A DNA stretch of 8,916 nucleotides from Clostridia bacterium. Its GTDB lineage: Bacteria > Bacillota > Clostridia > Peptostreptococcales > Anaerovoracaceae. Below are positions 5,944 to 8,916 of the stretch, in pieces. Made by a program: the position numbers and the translations under genes. The notes below the pieces were generated by a model. The model did not search any database, was not told where the DNA came from, and saw only the letters and a list, made by a program, of their open reading frames with translations. Numbering within the stretch: position 1 is the first letter of the stretch; each line of letters starts with the position of its first letter. The stretch lies in NCBI GenBank assembly GCA_024682015.1, contig JAIKZT010000161.1, positions 1 to 8,916 of the forward strand, read 5' to 3'.

Positions 5944-7059
5944 TTAGACAGGCTGCTTGGAGATGTTGAAACAGATTCCCAGCAGCGCGAGGAAGATGAG
6001 CATGGCGTTGCCGCCCAGCGTGATGAAGGGAAGCGCCACGCCCGTGGGAAAGAACGAAGCGGAGATGACCGCCACGTTGAGGATCACCTGCGTGCCGAGC
6101 AGGATGGTGATGCCCGAGGCGATCAGCATGCCGTAATAGTCCCGCGCCCGCACCGCAACGCGGCAGCAGCGCCAGATCAGCAGCAGGTAGACGATGAGCA
6201 GCACGAGCAGGCCCACGAAGCCCAGCTCTTCGCCGATGATGGACGTGATGAAGTCGTTCATGGGCTCGGGCAGATACAGCGCCTTCTGGATGCTGCGGCC
6301 CAGGCCCACGCCCGTCACGCCGCCGCTTCCCAGGGCGAGCAGCGACTGCACGACCTGATAGCCGGATCCCAGCTCATCCGCGAACGGATCGAAGAACGTG
6401 TGGACGCGTTCCAGCATGTAGGCGCCTTTGGGGCTGAACAGCAGAACTGCGACAGCCGCCACGCCGAGCCCGCCGAACAGGAAGATCCAGTACAGGCGAA
6501 GTCCCGCCACGAACATCATGCCCAGTACGAGAATGGCGATGATGCCTGCGGTGGACAGGTTCGGCTGCTTCACGATGAGCAGGGCCACGGAGGCGAGCAC
6601 GATCACGATGGGGATCACGCCGTCCTTCAGGCGCAGGATCTTCTGCGGGTCATTGCCCAGAAACGTCGCGACCCAGATGATGAGCGAAAATTTGATGATC
6701 TCGCCCGGCATGATCGTAACGCCGAAGTTCAGCCAGCGCGTCGCATTGTTGAGGGTGACCCCCAGAGGCGTAAAGATGAGCCCGAGCAGGATGAGCCCCA
6801 CGATGAGCGCGGGCCAGGCGATGATCTTCAGCAGGTGGTAGTCCACGTTCGCGAAGAAGGCGAAAGCCACCCAGCCCAGCGCGACCCAGGCCACGTCGTT
6901 CACGAGGTAGTGATACGCGTTGCCGAACTTGCTCAGGGAGGTGTAGTAGCTGGCGGAGAAGACCATGACGACGCCGAAGAGCGTAAGGCCCATCACGAGG
7001 GCCATCATCAGGAAATCCCCTTCCCTTTTCTTTTTTCCGCGTTCCTTCAGTTTCTCCAC
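5944..7059 (-). CDS. ftsW: SEDS-family peptidoglycan glycosyltransferase FtsW/SpoVE
   Basis: SEDS proteins polymerise glycan strands from lipid II with a partner class B penicillin-binding protein; position in the dcw cluster marks this as the division-type FtsW, or SpoVE in a spore former. The 371-residue protein is almost wholly hydrophobic, with about ten membrane helices. Family landmarks are NNATRWLNFG (104-113), PGEIIKF (118-124), HTFFDPFADELGSGYQVVQSLLALGSGG (220-247 region), and EPMNDFITSIIGEELG (265-280), where Asp269 corresponds to the essential SEDS aspartate. Two positions differ from the common consensus: PGE in place of PSE, and LGGNAM (348-353) in place of SYGGTS/S. I take the GTG at 7059 as start: it lies 3 bases after the murD stop, with GAAAGG upstream, and gives a basic cytoplasmic tail (KLKERGKKKRE). 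An ATG at codon 18, with a GGGAAGGGG run before it, is an alternative. Confidence 0.95.
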   Translation of the reverse strand: MEKLKERGKKKREGDFLMMALVMGLTLFGVVMVFSASYYTSLSKFGNAYHYLVNDVAWVALGWVAFAFFANVDYHLLKIIAWPALIVGLILLGLIFTPLGVTLNNATRWLNFGVTIMPGEIIKFSLIIWVATFLGNDPQKILRLKDGVIPIVIVLASVALLIVKQPNLSTAGIIAILVLGMMFVAGLRLYWIFLFGGLGVAAVAVLLFSPKGAYMLERVHTFFDPFADELGSGYQVVQSLLALGSGGVTGVGLGRSIQKALYLPEPMNDFITSIIGEELGFVGLLVLLIVYLLLIWRCCRVAVRARDYYGMLIASGITILLGTQVILNVAVISASFFPTGVALPFITLGGNAMLIFLALLGICFNISKQPV

Positions 7060-7062
7060 GGA

Positions 7063-8427
7063 TCAGCCTTTCAGGGCTCGGACAAGCGCCTTGAAGTCCT
7101 CGCCTCTCTCCTCAAAATTATTGTACATGCCCCAGCTGGCGGAAGCGGGAGAAAGGAGGACAGTATCCCCCGCTTCTGCCAGGACACGGGCCTGGTCGAT
7201 TACGTCTTTCATGTTTTCGCACATGCGGATGCGGTCTTCCGGGAAGCCGCACTTCAGCGCGCAGTCAGCGAAACGCTGCGCCGTCTGGCCCAGCAGCAGC
7301 AGGTACTTCACCTTGCCGCCGAAGCTTTCGATGAACTCCGTGAAGTCGGAATTCTTCTCGTAGCCGCCCGCGATGAGCAGGATGGGCGTATCCGTCGCCT
7401 CGATCGCCTTGATGGAGGCGTCGGGATTCGTGCCCTTGGAGTCGTTCACGTAGCGCACGCCCGCGACCTCCCGCACGAATTCGATGCGATGCTCCACGCC
7501 GCGGAAGTCCTTCAGAAGCCGCGCGATGACGGGAATGCCTATGCCGGCGAAATAGCAGATGGCGGCTGCCGCCAGTGCGTTCTCCAGGTTGTGAGCCCCG
7601 GGAATGTAGATGTCCTTCGTCTCGATGACGAACCGGGGATCTTCGCCGTCCGCCGCGTCGACGTACATCTTCCCGCCCTCCGCGAAGGCGCACGGCGCCT
7701 TGGGCCGGAACTTGCGGGAAAAGGCGACCTTTACGGCTCTCTTGCACGTCGGGACGATCTTCACCGTCTCGGGGTCGTCCGCGTTGTACACGAAGAAATC
7801 GCTTTCGTCCTGATTCGCGAACACGAGCCCCTTGACCCGCGCGTATTCCTCAAACGTACCGTGGCGGTTCAGGTGATCCGGCGTGATGTTCAGGATGGCG
7901 GACACCTTCGGCTTGAAGGTCCTGATGGTCTCCAGCTGAAAGCTCGACACCTCCGTGACCATGCACGTATCCTCATCAGCCTGCGCAGCCCTCGCCGCCG
8001 AAGGCAGCCCGATGTTGCCCACGACCTCCGTCTTGCGGCCGGCGGCCTTGAAGATCTCGCCCGTCAGCGCCGTTGTCGTCGTCTTGCCGTTCGTGCCCGT
8101 GATGGCGTAGAACGTGCCCTTGCAGTGCGCAAAAGCCTGTTCGAGTTCGCCGGAGATCTCGATGCCCAGTTCCTTCGCGCGGGTCACGAGTTCGATGGTC
8201 GGCGGCACGCCCGGCGACAGCACGAGCAGGTCGAACCCTGCCGGGTCCGGCGATGCGCCAAAGAGGAAGCGCACGCCCTTTTCGCGCAGCGCCTGCAGTT
8301 CGAAGGCGTCGAATTTATCTTCCGTTTTCGAATCCCATGCCGTAACGTTCGCTTCGCCCGCCAGAAGCTGGGCGCTCGCGAAGCCTGATTTTCCAAGGCC
8401 TACGATCAATGCGTTCCTTTTTGCCAT
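7063..8427 (-). CDS. murD: UDP-N-acetylmuramoyl-L-alanine:D-glutamate ligase MurD
   Basis: MurD adds D-glutamate to UDP-MurNAc-L-Ala in the cytoplasm, using ATP. The 454-residue protein has the three domains of Mur ligases. The N-terminal domain begins with the Rossmann-like VGLGKSG (9-15) and includes LSPGVPP (70-76). The central ATPase has the P-loop GTNGKTTTT (111-119), EVSSFQLE (159-166), NITPDHLNRH (180-189) and Lys199 in the ARVKG segment, probably the carbamylated lysine. HNLENALA (279-286) and VEHRIE (311-316) lead into the C-terminal domain with VNDSKGTN (327-334) and LLSPASASWGMYNNFEERG (424-442); Ser replaces the Cys seen in many MurD proteins at the SPACAS position. The ATG is preceded by TAGGAG, whose TAG is the mraY stop, so the two are translationally coupled. 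The long length and motif set exclude MurC, MurE and MurF. Confidence 0.98.
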   Translation of the reverse strand: MAKRNALIVGLGKSGFASAQLLAGEANVTAWDSKTEDKFDAFELQALREKGVRFLFGASPDPAGFDLLVLSPGVPPTIELVTRAKELGIEISGELEQAFAHCKGTFYAITGTNGKTTTTALTGEIFKAAGRKTEVVGNIGLPSAARAAQADEDTCMVTEVSSFQLETIRTFKPKVSAILNITPDHLNRHGTFEEYARVKGLVFANQDESDFFVYNADDPETVKIVPTCKRAVKVAFSRKFRPKAPCAFAEGGKMYVDAADGEDPRFVIETKDIYIPGAHNLENALAAAAICYFAGIGIPVIARLLKDFRGVEHRIEFVREVAGVRYVNDSKGTNPDASIKAIEATDTPILLIAGGYEKNSDFTEFIESFGGKVKYLLLLGQTAQRFADCALKCGFPEDRIRMCENMKDVIDQARVLAEAGDTVLLSPASASWGMYNNFEERGEDFKALVRALKG

Positions 8428-8436
8428 GATATGCTC

Positions 8437-8916
8437 CTATTTAAAGATCAGGATCGCCAGCGCGCATAAGACGGCAGTCACGCCGAAGAATACGCCCACG
8501 ACCTTCGTTTCCTTCCATCCGCCCAGTTCGAAGTGATGATGCAGCGGCGACATGCGGAAAAACCGCCGCCCGTTCTGTGTCTTGAACACGTAGACCTGGA
8601 TGATGACCGACAGCGCTTCCGCCACGTAGATGCCGCCCGCGATGGGCAGCGCGAGCATGTAGCCGTTGCAGATGCCGATCGCGGCCAGCGCACCGCCCAA
8701 CGCCAGCGACCCGGTGTCGCCCATGAACAGCTTCGCCGGATGTCTGTTGAACAGGAAGAACCCGACACATGCGCCGGAGAGCGCAAATCCGAACAGGCCC
8801 GCGGATCCCAGACCCAGAAAGCCCATGCACGCGGCCGTGAGCGCCGTCACGCTGGAAGCCAGGCCGTCCAGGCCGTCTGTGAGGTTCACCGCGTTCGTCA
8901 TGGCGACGCAGGCGAA
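8437..8916 (-). CDS. mraY: Phospho-N-acetylmuramoyl-pentapeptide transferase MraY, C-terminal half (cut by window edge)
   Basis: MraY is an integral membrane enzyme that moves phospho-MurNAc-pentapeptide from UDP to undecaprenyl phosphate, giving lipid I. The window holds the last 159 codons plus stop, about half the usual 320-360 residues; the frame is open to the right edge, so the first Met inside (at 8901) is internal. The fragment begins FACVAMTNAVNLTDGLDGLA, with the paired aspartates of the active site. It continues with LFMGDTGSLALGG (another catalytic Asp) and the MraY signature PLHHHFELGGWKE, which separates it from WecA/TagO-type transferases. Hydrophobic helices lie between these motifs and at the C-terminus. 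The TAG stop is part of the murD Shine-Dalgarno (TAGGAG), with 9 bases between the genes. It should be first in the visible murD-ftsW-murG operon; upstream dcw genes such as murF or murE are probably just outside. Confidence 0.97.
   Translation of the reverse strand, partial: FACVAMTNAVNLTDGLDGLASSVTALTAACMGFLGLGSAGLFGFALSGACVGFFLFNRHPAKLFMGDTGSLALGGALAAIGICNGYMLALPIAGGIYVAEALSVIIQVYVFKTQNGRRFFRMSPLHHHFELGGWKETKVVGVFFGVTAVLCALAILIFK

Noticed and set aside
6400..8388. A 662-codon open frame on the plus strand opposite ftsW and murD
   Set aside because: It is antisense to two genes with complete catalytic motifs, has a His/Asp/Arg-rich low-complexity composition typical of the reverse frame of GC-rich genes, and shows no recognisable domain.
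1..8916. Search by eye for insertion sequences, long direct repeats, CRISPR repeats, tRNA or rRNA genes
   Set aside because: Nothing convincing was seen; the window is filled with core genes, and the only gaps above 90 bases (3343-3441, 4279-4383, 4597-4816) are accounted for by regulatory elements or are too short to hold such features.

Overview
The window is an ordinary core chromosomal region: the end of a division and cell-wall (dcw) cluster joined to a phenylalanyl-tRNA synthetase operon. Every gene I can support lies on the minus strand, so the biological order runs from high to low coordinates: mraY (5' part missing) - murD - ftsW/spoVE - murG - a 70-residue small protein - ftsQ/divIB - ftsZ - a TrmH-family RNA methyltransferase - pheS - pheT (only the first 81 codons). 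The organism is most likely a GC-rich member of the Bacillota, probably Clostridia. The reasons are strong AGGAG-type Shine-Dalgarno sites, the PheS type with a CxxC...CxxC insertion, a DUF6514-like small protein, and the methyltransferase-pheS-pheT order known from Bacillus (ysgA-pheST). The sequence does not allow a genus assignment.

The region from 8916 to 4817 encodes the lipid II branch of peptidoglycan synthesis. MraY makes lipid I, MurD adds D-Glu to the UDP-MurNAc-Ala precursor, MurG makes lipid II, and FtsW/SpoVE is the SEDS glycan polymerase. These four genes are tightly packed, with gaps of 3-11 bases and stop codons overlapping or touching the next Shine-Dalgarno. The unit ends in a 14-bp hairpin with a U-rich tail at 4738-4780.

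The region from 4816 to 4331 is an island with its own signals. It holds a perfect 17-bp palindrome (4708-4724), one or two candidate promoters, a small gene (4384-4596), and a strong intrinsic terminator (4331-4367).

From 4313 to 1 a new unit begins. A perfect TTGACA and a TAAAAT box sit so close to the ftsQ start that the predicted mRNA is leaderless, and ftsQ has no Shine-Dalgarno. FtsQ (divisome scaffold) and FtsZ (cytokinetic GTPase) are followed, after a structured 90-base spacer, by the methyltransferase and the PheRS genes, which serve translation. No ftsA lies between ftsQ and ftsZ, and no murB or murC between murG and ftsQ.

I saw no mobile element, CRISPR array, tRNA or rRNA, and no undescribed multi-gene system. 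The items of interest are regulatory: the leaderless ftsQ promoter, the Fur-box-like palindrome in front of the small gene, and the wobble-paired hairpin between ftsZ and the methyltransferase.
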